NCBI GenBank assembly: GCA_009842375.1
Contig: VYFM01000134.1
Coordinates: 1-6,894 of the forward strand
Source: Candidatus Poribacteria bacterium
GTDB lineage: Bacteria > Poribacteria > WGA-4E > WGA-3G
Length of the DNA: 6,894 nucleotides
Direction of reading: 5' to 3'
Positions 1 through 5,768 of this stretch are shown piece by piece (the stretch's first letter is position 1; every line of letters starts with the position of its first letter). The notes below the pieces were generated by a model, which saw nothing but the letters and a program-made list of their open reading frames with translations, did no database searches and was not told the DNA's origin. Made by a program: the position numbers and the translations under genes.

Positions 1-246
1 CTCCAATCCCATCTGCTGTATCGTCATTTTCTTTTCTATACCCAGAATCTTCAGCTGCGTATGCACCTCTTCGTCAACATATATGCCTATATGTAGTTTC
101 TTTTGTCGGGAAGGGGGGCGTTTTGCCTGAGTAGTTTCAACGGGTTCTGTTATTATTTCTGGCGTTTCCTCTTGTAGTTCTTGTGGTTTGTATTGTTCTT
201 CATTCTGGGCAAAAACTTCGGATAAATCTGGTTTCTTTGTTGACAT
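1..246 (-). CDS. Ribbon-helix-helix partition protein, 3' part beyond the left edge
   Basis: The reading frame starts with ATG at 246-244 and stays open to the window edge, giving 82 residues. The first ~45 residues are polar and rich in E, Q, T and P, as expected of a flexible N-terminal arm. A basic stretch (RPPSRQKKL) follows, then HIGIYVDEEVHTQLKILGIE, which matches the beta-strand plus first helix of a ribbon-helix-helix (CopG/ParG/omega-like) DNA-binding fold. The gene begins one base after the parA stop codon, so the two are almost certainly translationally coupled. By analogy with ParF-ParG and delta-omega partition pairs it should be the centromere-binding partner of the ATPase and repress the operon through the octamer array at 882-969. 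A CopG-type repressor or antitoxin is the alternative. The missing C-terminus prevents closer assignment. Confidence 0.75.
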   Translation of the reverse strand, partial: MSTKKPDLSEVFAQNEEQYKPQELQEETPEIITEPVETTQAKRPPSRQKKLHIGIYVDEEVHTQLKILGIEKKMTIQQMGLE

Positions 247-247
247 G

Positions 248-868
248 CTATAACTCCATTTCTTTAGCGATATACGTGTAAAATTCGCGTATTTCGTTTG
301 ATGCTTTTCCACGAGGCTCATATTCCTGCACAGTAAGTCCTGCAGTATAAGCGTAATTAAATGCGATTCGATTTCCGATCTCGCAAGGTGCACATACTAC
401 ATCGTAATGACCAATAGCCTTTCGCGCTTCTGCGGTAACATTACCGCGAGGCGGCACACCATTCAGAACAATACGTGCAGGAACATTTGCGAGGCGAATG
501 ATGTTTATTGTCGATCCTATTGCTTTTAGGTCTATAAGTGCAGGTTTACAAGGAATTACTGCAAACTGGGCTGCAGTTGCTGCGTCCAATGCTGTGGATT
601 CTGTGTGTGGAGCCGTGTCAATAATTGTGAACGTTGCTCCGTTATCTTTAGCAAGATGCAGTATTTGCTGTAATCTGGATGCGTGCGCTGAGATAACAGC
701 AGGGGTTTTGTTTTCACGAATATCTCGCCAACTGGTAGCACTTGCTTGTGGGTCAAGATCAATCAGTGCTGTTGTGTGACCTGCCTGTTCCGCCGCGACA
801 GATAAGTGAATCGCAAGCGTGGTTTTGCCTGTGCCACCCTTACGGCTCAAAATGGCAATGGTTTTCAT
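248..868 (-). CDS. parA: ParA-family partition ATPase (small, type Ib-like)
   Basis: This 206-residue protein has the size of the small ParA/ParF/VirC1-like ATPases, which lack the N-terminal DNA-binding domain of large ParAs. A deviant Walker A (SRKGGTGKTT, residues 8-17, signature Lys10 and Lys15) is followed by the A' motif IDLDPQASATSW (36-47) and Walker B FTIIDTAP (80-87, Asp84). Such proteins form ATP-dependent dimers on nucleoid DNA and move or space plasmids through a centromere-bound partner. The ATG at 868-866 has a strong Shine-Dalgarno (ACGGAGGT on the minus strand, 880-873) with 5 nt between GGAGG and the start. The next gene begins one base after the TAG stop and encodes a ribbon-helix-helix protein, the usual partner. 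A VirC1-type or chromosomal orphan ParA is possible, but the promoter-proximal repeat array favours a complete partition locus. Confidence 0.92.
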   Translation of the reverse strand: MKTIAILSRKGGTGKTTLAIHLSVAAEQAGHTTALIDLDPQASATSWRDIRENKTPAVISAHASRLQQILHLAKDNGATFTIIDTAPHTESTALDAATAAQFAVIPCKPALIDLKAIGSTINIIRLANVPARIVLNGVPPRGNVTAEARKAIGHYDVVCAPCEIGNRIAFNYAYTAGLTVQEYEPRGKASNEIREFYTYIAKEMEL

Positions 869-872
869 CCAT

Positions 873-880
873 ACCTCCGT
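873..880 (-). promoter_or_regulatory. Strong ribosome binding site of parA
   Basis: ACGGAGGT on the minus strand sits 5 nt from the ATG when measured from GGAGG. It fixes the parA start and directly abuts the octamer array, so protein bound to the array would also cover the leader. Confidence 0.8.
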
Positions 881-881
881 A

Positions 882-969
882 TGTGCATACTCGCGTGTGT
901 GCTAACATGCACTTTTGCATACATGCATATATGCCAAAGTGCTCATTAGCATGTGTGCATGTATGCACA
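882..969. repeat. Eleven tandem 8-bp units: candidate centromere/operator
   Basis: Every GC dinucleotide in this stretch falls exactly 8 bp from the next: 885, 893, 901, 909, 917, 925, 933, 941, 949, 957 and 965. There is none out of phase. Aligned in octamers, the consensus is roughly TATGCATA. The core TGCA is perfect in six units (884, 908, 916, 924, 956, 964) and one base off in four; the unit at 890-897 is the most divergent. ATGTGCATAC at 881-890 is the exact inverse of 961-970. Ribbon-helix-helix partition proteins bind short contiguous repeats: omega of pSM19035 uses 7-bp heptads, and ParG of TP228 uses 4-bp boxes with 4-bp spacers. Position between the parA -10 box and Shine-Dalgarno, in an operon encoding such a protein, supports a combined parS-like site and autorepression operator. 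Confidence 0.75.
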
Positions 970-974
970 TTATA
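969..974 (-). promoter_or_regulatory. -10 box (TATAAT) of the parA operon
   Basis: A perfect TATAAT on the minus strand lies just upstream of the octamer array, which puts the predicted transcript start near 962 inside the array. No good -35 is seen. A 17-bp spacer lands on CACCAG inside the palindrome at 981-1006, so the promoter may be weak or need an activator. Confidence 0.55.
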
Positions 975-980
975 GAGATA

Positions 981-1006
981 TAACGTTTCCGCTGGTGGAA
1001 ACGTTA
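981..1006. promoter_or_regulatory. Palindrome over the parA -35 region
   Basis: TAACGTTTCC (981-990) and GGAAACGTTA (997-1006) are perfect 10-bp inverted arms around the 6-bp spacer GCTGGT. The centre coincides with where the -35 of the minus-strand parA promoter should be, so a dimeric regulator site is likely. No T-run follows on either side, which argues against a terminator. Confidence 0.5.
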
Positions 1007-1007
1007 C

Positions 1008-1033
1008 AATTCGTTTGGATATTCCATAGTTTG
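1008..1033 (+). repeat. Degenerate copy of the promoter segment at 1336-1361
   Basis: These 26 bp match 1336-1361 at 22 positions, both starting AATTCG and ending TTTG. With a small gap the likeness continues (TATGTTTG here, TATAATTTG in the other copy). This copy keeps TTGGAT but has lost the -10. The two copies lie outside opposite ends of the IS200/IS605 remnant. Confidence 0.6.
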
Positions 1034-1040
1034 TATGTTT

Positions 1041-1173
1041 GACATACTCCCCCCGCTAAAGCGTGGAATTCTTCGCTCTCACATTAGCAGTTTTGCTGCG
1101 AAATGGCGTTTCCTGCTTCCGTCTCTCGTGCCACAGATTGTGGTCGGACTTGGACTCCACAGGCGTAATTTTC
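1041..1173 (-). ncRNA. Omega-RNA-like right-end tail of remnant 1
   Basis: TnpB guide (omega) RNAs come from the tnpB 3' end and right end, with the guide taken from flanking DNA. This stretch holds the 63 bp conserved with 6066-6128 (57 matches), including paired segments such as CCACAGATTGTGG, and the terminal TAAA hairpin. The guide would start near 1040 on the minus strand and read into the degenerate promoter repeat. Whether it is still transcribed cannot be told. Confidence 0.35.
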
Positions 1174-1223
1174 GGCATGCCCTGCCGTAGTAGCTGCAAA
1201 AGCGGCACAAGTGTCTGTGTAAC
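1056..1223 (-). pseudogene. TnpB C-terminal fragment (remnant 1)
   Basis: A 55-codon minus-strand frame ends at TAG 1058-1056 inside the right-end hairpin. It contains ITPVESKSDHNLWHERRKQE, which matches the frame in remnant 2 (TPVESN, stop, DHILWHERRNQES). The TPVE...KQE pattern is typical of the C-terminal tail of IS605 OrfB/TnpB proteins, beyond the RuvC and zinc-ribbon parts. The frame is closed upstream by TAA at 1226-1224 and no start codon or Shine-Dalgarno is seen, so this is the last ~15% of a roughly 400-residue protein. A reading frame that runs into the right-end hairpin agrees with the known overlap of tnpB 3' ends with omega RNA. Confidence 0.6.
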
Positions 1224-1327
1224 TTAAGTTAAGTGGACAATATTTCACACTAAAGGTCAAAGGATTTTGCGGTGTCTACATCCACGTGCTAAAGCACGAG
1301 GTTTTGACACCGAAGGAGTAGATAACA

Positions 1328-2449
1328 TTGACGGAAATTCGCTTGGATATTTCACATTTTGCCTGTATAATTTGTGGTGTCGGGAGGGACCTTATCCGAA
1401 ATTTGTTTATTGTTTTCATAGCACTTTGCGTGCTATTGATCGGGTGTGAATACCAAAAAGTTATCAATGTCATTGACGACACACGAGTACCAGAGCAATC
1501 CCGTGTTCTCAATGTCGGCTTTTATGATGCTTTTTCGCCTGTGAGTTACAGTTTGGTGCATACACATCTCGGTTATGAAGCAGACCTTTTGACTGCACTT
1601 GAAGTCATGGAAACCCCAAATCTATCTTTTACAAGGGAACCGATCTCTCAATGGGAAAACATCTGGCTTTTGGCTGCTACTTCTGACTATGATATTATCG
1701 GTGGAGGAATCACAATCCTTGAGGATCGGACAAAGGACGCAACTGGCACACAGCTTGTTGCCTTTACAACACCTCACATTGTGTTTCGGCAATCGCTTCT
1801 GGTACGTGCTGAAGATGCAGGGCGTATCCAAAACTACACCGATCTGACGCGTGATATCCGCGTAGGCGTACTACGGGGGACAACCGGTGAAGCGCGCTTG
1901 CTTCAAATTACAGGGATAGTCGACGCTAATGGTGTTGTTGCTGCAGGTACACGGATTGACACATCCACAGGCACGGTTGTCGCAGACGGTACAGCGAACT
2001 ATAAGATTACTGCGGCGGGATCGACACCGAATATAGAAAGCAGGTTCACGCTCTACCCGCCCGCAGACAATATGCCGCAAGTCAACTATCCTGTGAATAT
2101 GCCGCATCAAGGCTTTGACCCGCTTATACATCGCGTTGCCATCGCCCTAACAGAAGAACAGGTGTTGCTTGGCAATCTACAAGAAAACAGGATTGATGCC
2201 CTTGCGCGCGGTGAGATCGGCAACCGAGATGCTGCGGCTGCATCTGCTGGGGCTTTTGTTGTTACTGCTCTCGATAAACAAGTAGAATATGGCGGGTTTA
2301 CTGTTGCACGCGAAAACACGGAATTGCTTGAGTTTCTAAATAAAAGGATTAACTATCTCACCAATAACGGCAACATCGGTTACGCACAATGGGTCGTGGA
2401 TAACGGTGTCTTTATGAAACGCGCACAAGCGTTGAAATCGGATAATTAA
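1328..2449 (+). CDS. Family 3 solute-binding lipoprotein (SBP_bac_3)
   Basis: The longest frame (TTG at 1328, AAGGAG at 1313-1318) gives 373 residues. The hydrophobic run LFIVFIALCVLLIGC (residues 26-40) ends in a lipobox with Cys40 as the lipidated residue. The binding-protein pattern follows: LNVGFYDAFSPVSY (61-74), GYEADLL (82-88), YDIIGGGITILEDRTKD (121-137), then VGVLRGTTGEARL (179-191). This resembles periplasmic amino-acid or small-polar-solute receptors of ABC systems. Residues ~195-290 appear to be an insertion relative to the compact family and contain Gly/Thr-rich repeats. No permease or ATPase is adjacent, so it is an orphan receptor here. The promoter at 1343-1371 makes a start near 1394-1403 more likely. 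ATC at 1394 lies 6 nt after GGAGG and would give MRNLFIVF if it were ATG; TTG at 1403 is the nearest ordinary codon. The ligand is unknown. Confidence 0.8.
   Translation: MTEIRLDISHFACIICGVGRDLIRNLFIVFIALCVLLIGCEYQKVINVIDDTRVPEQSRVLNVGFYDAFSPVSYSLVHTHLGYEADLLTALEVMETPNLSFTREPISQWENIWLLAATSDYDIIGGGITILEDRTKDATGTQLVAFTTPHIVFRQSLLVRAEDAGRIQNYTDLTRDIRVGVLRGTTGEARLLQITGIVDANGVVAAGTRIDTSTGTVVADGTANYKITAAGSTPNIESRFTLYPPADNMPQVNYPVNMPHQGFDPLIHRVAIALTEEQVLLGNLQENRIDALARGEIGNRDAAAASAGAFVVTALDKQVEYGGFTVARENTELLEFLNKRINYLTNNGNIGYAQWVVDNGVFMKRAQALKSDN
1336..1361 (+). repeat. Promoter-bearing copy of the 26-bp direct repeat
   Basis: This is the partner of 1008-1033 (22 of 26 identical). It contains the -35 hexamer TTGGAT of the promoter for the solute-binding protein gene. 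Confidence 0.6.
1343..1371 (+). promoter_or_regulatory. Sigma70-type promoter of the three-gene plus-strand unit
   Basis: TTGGAT (1343-1348) and a perfect TATAAT (1366-1371) are separated by 17 bp. Transcription would begin near 1378, after the longest-frame TTG at 1328, which argues for a later translation start. GGAGG at 1383-1387 would lie almost at the 5' end of the message. Confidence 0.6.
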
Positions 2450-2497
2450 AAAAGAAACAAAAGATAAAATTAGTTACAATAATTGATACAACTATAT

Positions 2498-2502
2498 GGG
2501 AG
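2498..2502 (+). promoter_or_regulatory. Ribosome binding site of the dockerin-monooxygenase gene
   Basis: GGGAG sits 6 nt before the ATG at 2509 and favours it over the in-frame ATG at 2518, which would be 15 nt away. No convincing promoter is seen in the 59-bp gap, so read-through from the gene before is likely. Confidence 0.6.
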
Positions 2503-2508
2503 ATTAGG

Positions 2509-4128
2509 ATGTTAATAATGTTGAAAAAAATAGTTTATTTGTTTCTGTTTCTTGTGTTTATGGGGACTGTATCTTCTGTTGTGTTTGGACACAGCGATTC
2601 CCCGACTTTGTTAGAGGATGTGAACAAAGACGGCGTGGTAAATATTCAAGATTTAGTACTTGTTGCGAATGCTATTGGACAGCAGCGGGATCGCACGGCT
2701 TTACATGACCCGGATGTCAATCGCGATGGGATTATCAATGTCCTTGATCTTGTTCGCGTCAGCAATCGTTTTGGTGAAACACTACCGGATGAGCATTCAA
2801 CTTATCACGCGATTCAAGAGTATATTTTTGATAAAAGCTGTGTGAATAGTGCGTGCCATGCGGCACCAACAAATATTGCTGGTTTGAACCTCAGCTATGT
2901 GAATTCTTATGATGAGATAGTTGGACAAGTTCCAGAGAACCCGGCAGCAGCGGCTGCGGGTATGAAACTTATTGATCCGGGCAATCCTGAAAATAGTTTC
3001 TTGTTGACCAAACTGATCTCCCCTATAGCACAGGAGCATGGGACCAGAATGCCACTTGGTAGTGGTGTGCTTCACGACGGGAAAATAGATGCCATTCGGA
3101 AATGGATTGCTGCTGGTGCACCACAGACAGGTAAAATAGAAGCAGTTGGTGATCTGGGTCTGCTACGCGATCCTGAAGAAATATTTGTGCCACCGCCAGC
3201 ACCGCTACCTGGGCAGGGTTATCAGTTGCATTTACCGCCTTACGAAATCGAACCCGGCACCGAACGCGAGGTCTTCTTCGCAACACAGATCCGTGATGAA
3301 AATGGTGATCTGATAGAAGACGATATATTCATCAACGGATACGAGATATTCTATCCGACAGGCAGCCATCACTTTATTTTATACAGGCTCACCGATGCAG
3401 CGATAGAAGAGGGCATTCTGCAGGCGGGTGTTACACCGGGAATAGGCGTTGACCCGAACCACGTTTTTCGTGAACTGGATCCATCGGATCCGCAAGCACT
3501 TGGAAATCTTGGGACTCACCGGTTCTTTGTTGCTGGGACACAAACTGAGGACTTCTCCTTTGCATTCCCTGAAGGTGTTGCGCTGCGTCTCCCCGGCGAC
3601 ACGCTGTTTGACTTGAATTCTCACTACATTAACTTATTGGGTACAGAAACACTCATCGGTGAGGTCTATATAAATATTTACACGCTTCCACCTGAAGAAG
3701 TCAAACATGAGGCAGTAGAGATTTTCGTTTCCAACACGGATATTAACGTTCCACCAGGGCTCACCCGTGTGACGAAAATGGACTGGTATGTTGAAGATGA
3801 ACTTCAACTACGCGGTGCGCCTTCGGATGCTATCTTAAATGTAATAATGCTGACATCTCACATGCATAGACATGGTGAGTTATTTGAAATTACGCGGATG
3901 TCAACAAATGAATTGCTCCATAGAAGTATCGTTTATGATGATGCACCTATTACATTCTATAACCCACCGCTGATGCTTGACGCGACGGATGGACTGAGTT
4001 TTCAGTGTACCCATAACAACTACGATCGCGATGTACCGATTGAGTTCGGATTTACATCTGAAGACGAGATGTGCATAATTGTCGGGTATTATTATCTTTC
4101 AATGACAGCGGATACCAATGAAGATTAA
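2509..4128 (+). CDS. Secreted dockerin / heme c / PHM-like copper monooxygenase fusion
   Basis: A signal peptide (KK then a hydrophobic run, cleavage near residue 27) precedes a type I dockerin with two calcium loops (D37/N39/D41 and D69/N71/D73) and the helices NIQDLVLVANAIG and NVLDLVRVSNRFG. A c-type heme motif CVNSACH (111-117, CX4CH spacing) follows, with RMPLG (Met181, possible sixth ligand) and IRKWIAAGAP (196-205), the usual end of these cytochrome domains. Residues ~235-535 match copper type II ascorbate-dependent monooxygenases. Candidate CuH ligands are His287-His288 and His372 (NSHYINLL). Candidate CuM ligands are His451-X-His453 and Met521 in TSEDEMC. Cys500 and Cys522 can form the disulfide next to the PHM methionine. 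Predicted role: extracellular hydroxylation of an unknown substrate, fed by heme electrons. It lies 42 bp before a cohesin-dockerin gene. Confidence 0.85.
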   Translation: MLIMLKKIVYLFLFLVFMGTVSSVVFGHSDSPTLLEDVNKDGVVNIQDLVLVANAIGQQRDRTALHDPDVNRDGIINVLDLVRVSNRFGETLPDEHSTYHAIQEYIFDKSCVNSACHAAPTNIAGLNLSYVNSYDEIVGQVPENPAAAAAGMKLIDPGNPENSFLLTKLISPIAQEHGTRMPLGSGVLHDGKIDAIRKWIAAGAPQTGKIEAVGDLGLLRDPEEIFVPPPAPLPGQGYQLHLPPYEIEPGTEREVFFATQIRDENGDLIEDDIFINGYEIFYPTGSHHFILYRLTDAAIEEGILQAGVTPGIGVDPNHVFRELDPSDPQALGNLGTHRFFVAGTQTEDFSFAFPEGVALRLPGDTLFDLNSHYINLLGTETLIGEVYINIYTLPPEEVKHEAVEIFVSNTDINVPPGLTRVTKMDWYVEDELQLRGAPSDAILNVIMLTSHMHRHGELFEITRMSTNELLHRSIVYDDAPITFYNPPLMLDATDGLSFQCTHNNYDRDVPIEFGFTSEDEMCIIVGYYYLSMTADTNED

Positions 4129-4155
4129 CTGCCAATACACTTATTTCAATAAGGC

Positions 4156-4161
4156 AAGGAG
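4156..4161 (+). promoter_or_regulatory. Ribosome binding site of the cohesin-dockerin gene
   Basis: AAGGAG lies 9 nt before the ATG at 4171. The whole gap from the preceding stop is 42 bp, with no promoter or terminator visible, which supports cotranscription. Confidence 0.65.
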
Positions 4162-4170
4162 AGTTAGAAC

Positions 4171-5625
4171 ATGAAATTTACCAACATTGTGTCTTGTCAG
4201 AAGACACTTTTAGTATTATGCCTGATCTGCTGTTTCACACTGACAGCGACCGCGGCAAACTATTATCCATCTGAAATCGGCAATACCTGGGTATTTATGA
4301 GTACCGATGGCGGTGAGCAACTCACTTATACACTTCAAGCACCTGAGAATACGGATGTTGAAGGGCTTATTGTGCTCAAGATTATGAATGAGGTAATCGG
4401 GACAGACAACACCAGCACGGACATATACGGAGTCACCGTTGAAAATGATGGCAGTCTTTTATTACATTATAGCGTGACGGATCAGGGTGCTTTGGGCATT
4501 GCAGAAGCGACTTACGTACCGCCGGTCACTTTCTTTCCAGCCGATTTACCCCTCGGACATACCTGGCAAATACTGACAGAAACAACACTCGAACTGGCGG
4601 GTGCAGTGACCACCACAAGCACGATAAAAGTAGTCGCAATTGAAGACGTACAGACACCAGCGGGTGTATTTGAGAACTGTGTCAAGTTGGAAATAAACCA
4701 AAAAGATGTCACAGCATTCGCAGTTCTACGCAAGACTTCATACCAATGGTTAGCACCTGATGTGGGTCCCGTCAAATTTCTAAGTGCTCAAGATATTCTG
4801 TTCGAATTGCAGAGCTACAACTTAGTAGAACCGAGAATGGAAGCCCCTTTGATGGAGGTTTCTATTGAACAGAAACCCACTAAGGACGCACAACAGATAA
4901 AAATAGATATTCAACTGAATAGTGGTAAAGATGTTGCAGGATATAGCGGTTTGGTTGTCTTCGATGCCACGGTGTTAAAATATATCTCGGCAACACAAGG
5001 GAATTACCTACAGAGTGGCGGTATTTTCATCCGTCCGATGCTTCATGAAGATGATACTTACGCCCTCTCGCTTGATGTCGGTGATGTCATGCAGACCGGT
5101 GCCACAGTAACTTTCGGAGAACAAAAACTTTCAGTGTCGGAATTCTTTTTCAAAATTCCTGAAGTGCCTCCCGAATTCGCACGTCCGGGTGCGGAATATT
5201 GGGGCATCTCGATTCTTGGTTCAGCCCCGCTTGGTGCGGACACGCACCTACCTGTTGCAACAGATGGTAATGGCACACTCGTGACACTTACATTTGAAGT
5301 TTTTGACCCAGATACACCCGCCATCATTGCTTTACCGAATCTGATACTATCCGATTCCTTTGATGCTCCCCTACCTGTCACGATCCGAGAGATGGTAATC
5401 ACTAACTTGGTGCCACTGATCGATGAAGATCTTTCGACCGATGTCAATGGTGATGGTGAGGTCAATATCTTGGATTTGGTACGTGTTGCTTCCTATTTCG
5501 GAGAACCTGTATCAGACGAAAATGCAGCCGCAGATGTCAATGGTGATGGTAAAATAAACATCTTAGACTTAGTACGGATCACACAGGATTTCGGTAAATC
5601 AACAACAGCAGCCGTTGATGAGTAG
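4171..5625 (+). CDS. Secreted protein with TapB-like, cohesin-like and dockerin domains
   Basis: The 484-residue product starts with a signal peptide (hydrophobic 12-25, cleavage near TATA-A29). Residues ~30-215 form a beta-rich domain with YYPSEIGNTWVF at the start, TPAGVFENCVKLE in the middle and APDVGPVKF at the end, the pattern of TapB-like exported proteins of unknown function. Residues ~228-410 look like a cohesin: an amphipathic strand (VSIEQKP), AGYSGLVVFDATVLKYISA, then GNGTLVTLTFEVFD near the end. A C-terminal type I dockerin has two near-perfect calcium loops (D424/N426/D428 and D455/N457/D459), each followed by NILDLVR. Having both cohesin and dockerin, it can in principle hold a dockerin enzyme and itself attach elsewhere, as an adaptor scaffoldin. 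The adjacent dockerin-monooxygenase is the obvious client. Cohesin assignment is by pattern and less certain than the dockerin. Confidence 0.8.
   Translation: MKFTNIVSCQKTLLVLCLICCFTLTATAANYYPSEIGNTWVFMSTDGGEQLTYTLQAPENTDVEGLIVLKIMNEVIGTDNTSTDIYGVTVENDGSLLLHYSVTDQGALGIAEATYVPPVTFFPADLPLGHTWQILTETTLELAGAVTTTSTIKVVAIEDVQTPAGVFENCVKLEINQKDVTAFAVLRKTSYQWLAPDVGPVKFLSAQDILFELQSYNLVEPRMEAPLMEVSIEQKPTKDAQQIKIDIQLNSGKDVAGYSGLVVFDATVLKYISATQGNYLQSGGIFIRPMLHEDDTYALSLDVGDVMQTGATVTFGEQKLSVSEFFFKIPEVPPEFARPGAEYWGISILGSAPLGADTHLPVATDGNGTLVTLTFEVFDPDTPAIIALPNLILSDSFDAPLPVTIREMVITNLVPLIDEDLSTDVNGDGEVNILDLVRVASYFGEPVSDENAAADVNGDGKINILDLVRITQDFGKSTTAAVDE
5437..5600 (+). repeat. Duplicated dockerin calcium-loop coding units
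   Basis: GATGTCAATGGTGATGGT occurs identically at 5440-5457 and 5532-5549, 92 bp apart (hence in different reading-frame registers only by the linker between loops). Each copy opens a DVNGDG loop followed by a NILDLVR helix. This is the normal internal duplication of dockerins, kept unusually well at DNA level. Confidence 0.6.
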
Positions 5626-5641
5626 AAAATCATCAATCTTC

Positions 5642-5700
5642 GGGCATTCCGCCCCTGCTACTCTAGCACGGATCGGAATGCCCACTCCTATATTTATTTT
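5642..5700 (+). terminator. Intrinsic terminator of the three-gene unit
   Basis: GGGCATTCCG (5642-5651) and CGGAATGCCC (5674-5683) are perfect 10-bp arms, with a nested TGCTA/TAGCA hairpin (5657-5669) inside. A T-rich stretch ending TATTTTTCTT follows. It begins 16 bp after the stop codon at 5625. Confidence 0.8.
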
Positions 5701-5768
5701 TCTTGAGAAATAATGTTAAAATCCGTTAGACTCTATTTAGCATTACATGAAAATTTAGTAATAGAAAA

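Larger units (their letters stand above)
1041..1311 (-). mobile_element. Decayed IS200/IS605-type (TnpB) element, miniature remnant 1
   Basis: On the minus strand the element would run from about 1311 (left end) to about 1041 (right end). Both ends carry hairpins with a TAAA loop: CGTGC/GCACG at 1285-1298, enclosed by GGTGTC/GACACC arms at 1271-1276 and 1306-1311, and a CGC/GCG stem at 1053-1063. Subterminal hairpins are the hallmark of IS200/IS605 elements, which have no inverted terminal repeats and make no target duplication. Between the hairpins lie the TnpB C-terminus and a 63-bp tail shared with remnant 2. There is no TnpA and no TnpB catalytic domain. Exact ends cannot be set from one copy. 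The left hairpin could instead be the right end of a further decayed copy. Confidence 0.6.

Noticed and set aside
498..779. Plus-strand 93-codon open frame
   Set aside because: It is antisense to parA, has no recognisable domain, and parA has clear Walker motifs and a strong Shine-Dalgarno.
882..969. Reading the repeat array as a CRISPR or simple microsatellite
   Set aside because: There are no repeat-spacer units, and the 8-bp units vary while keeping a phased core, unlike a slipped simple repeat.
742..975. Plus-strand frame rich in Cys and His
   Set aside because: The Cys/His pattern comes from the 8-bp repeat array and antisense parA. There is no ribosome binding site.
981..1006. Palindrome as a rho-independent terminator
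   Set aside because: No T-run follows on either strand and no gene ends next to it.
1267..1449. Short plus-strand frame over the left-end hairpin
   Set aside because: It overlaps the transposon hairpin and the lipoprotein gene in another frame and has no domain or Shine-Dalgarno.
5058..5465. Minus-strand 135-codon frame opposite the cohesin-dockerin gene
   Set aside because: Ser/Thr/Val-rich composition is typical of an antisense shadow, and the plus-strand frame has clear domains.
5642..5683. 10-bp inverted repeat as an insertion-sequence end
   Set aside because: Its position 16 bp after a stop codon and the T-rich tract after it fit a terminator, and there is no transposase or target duplication.
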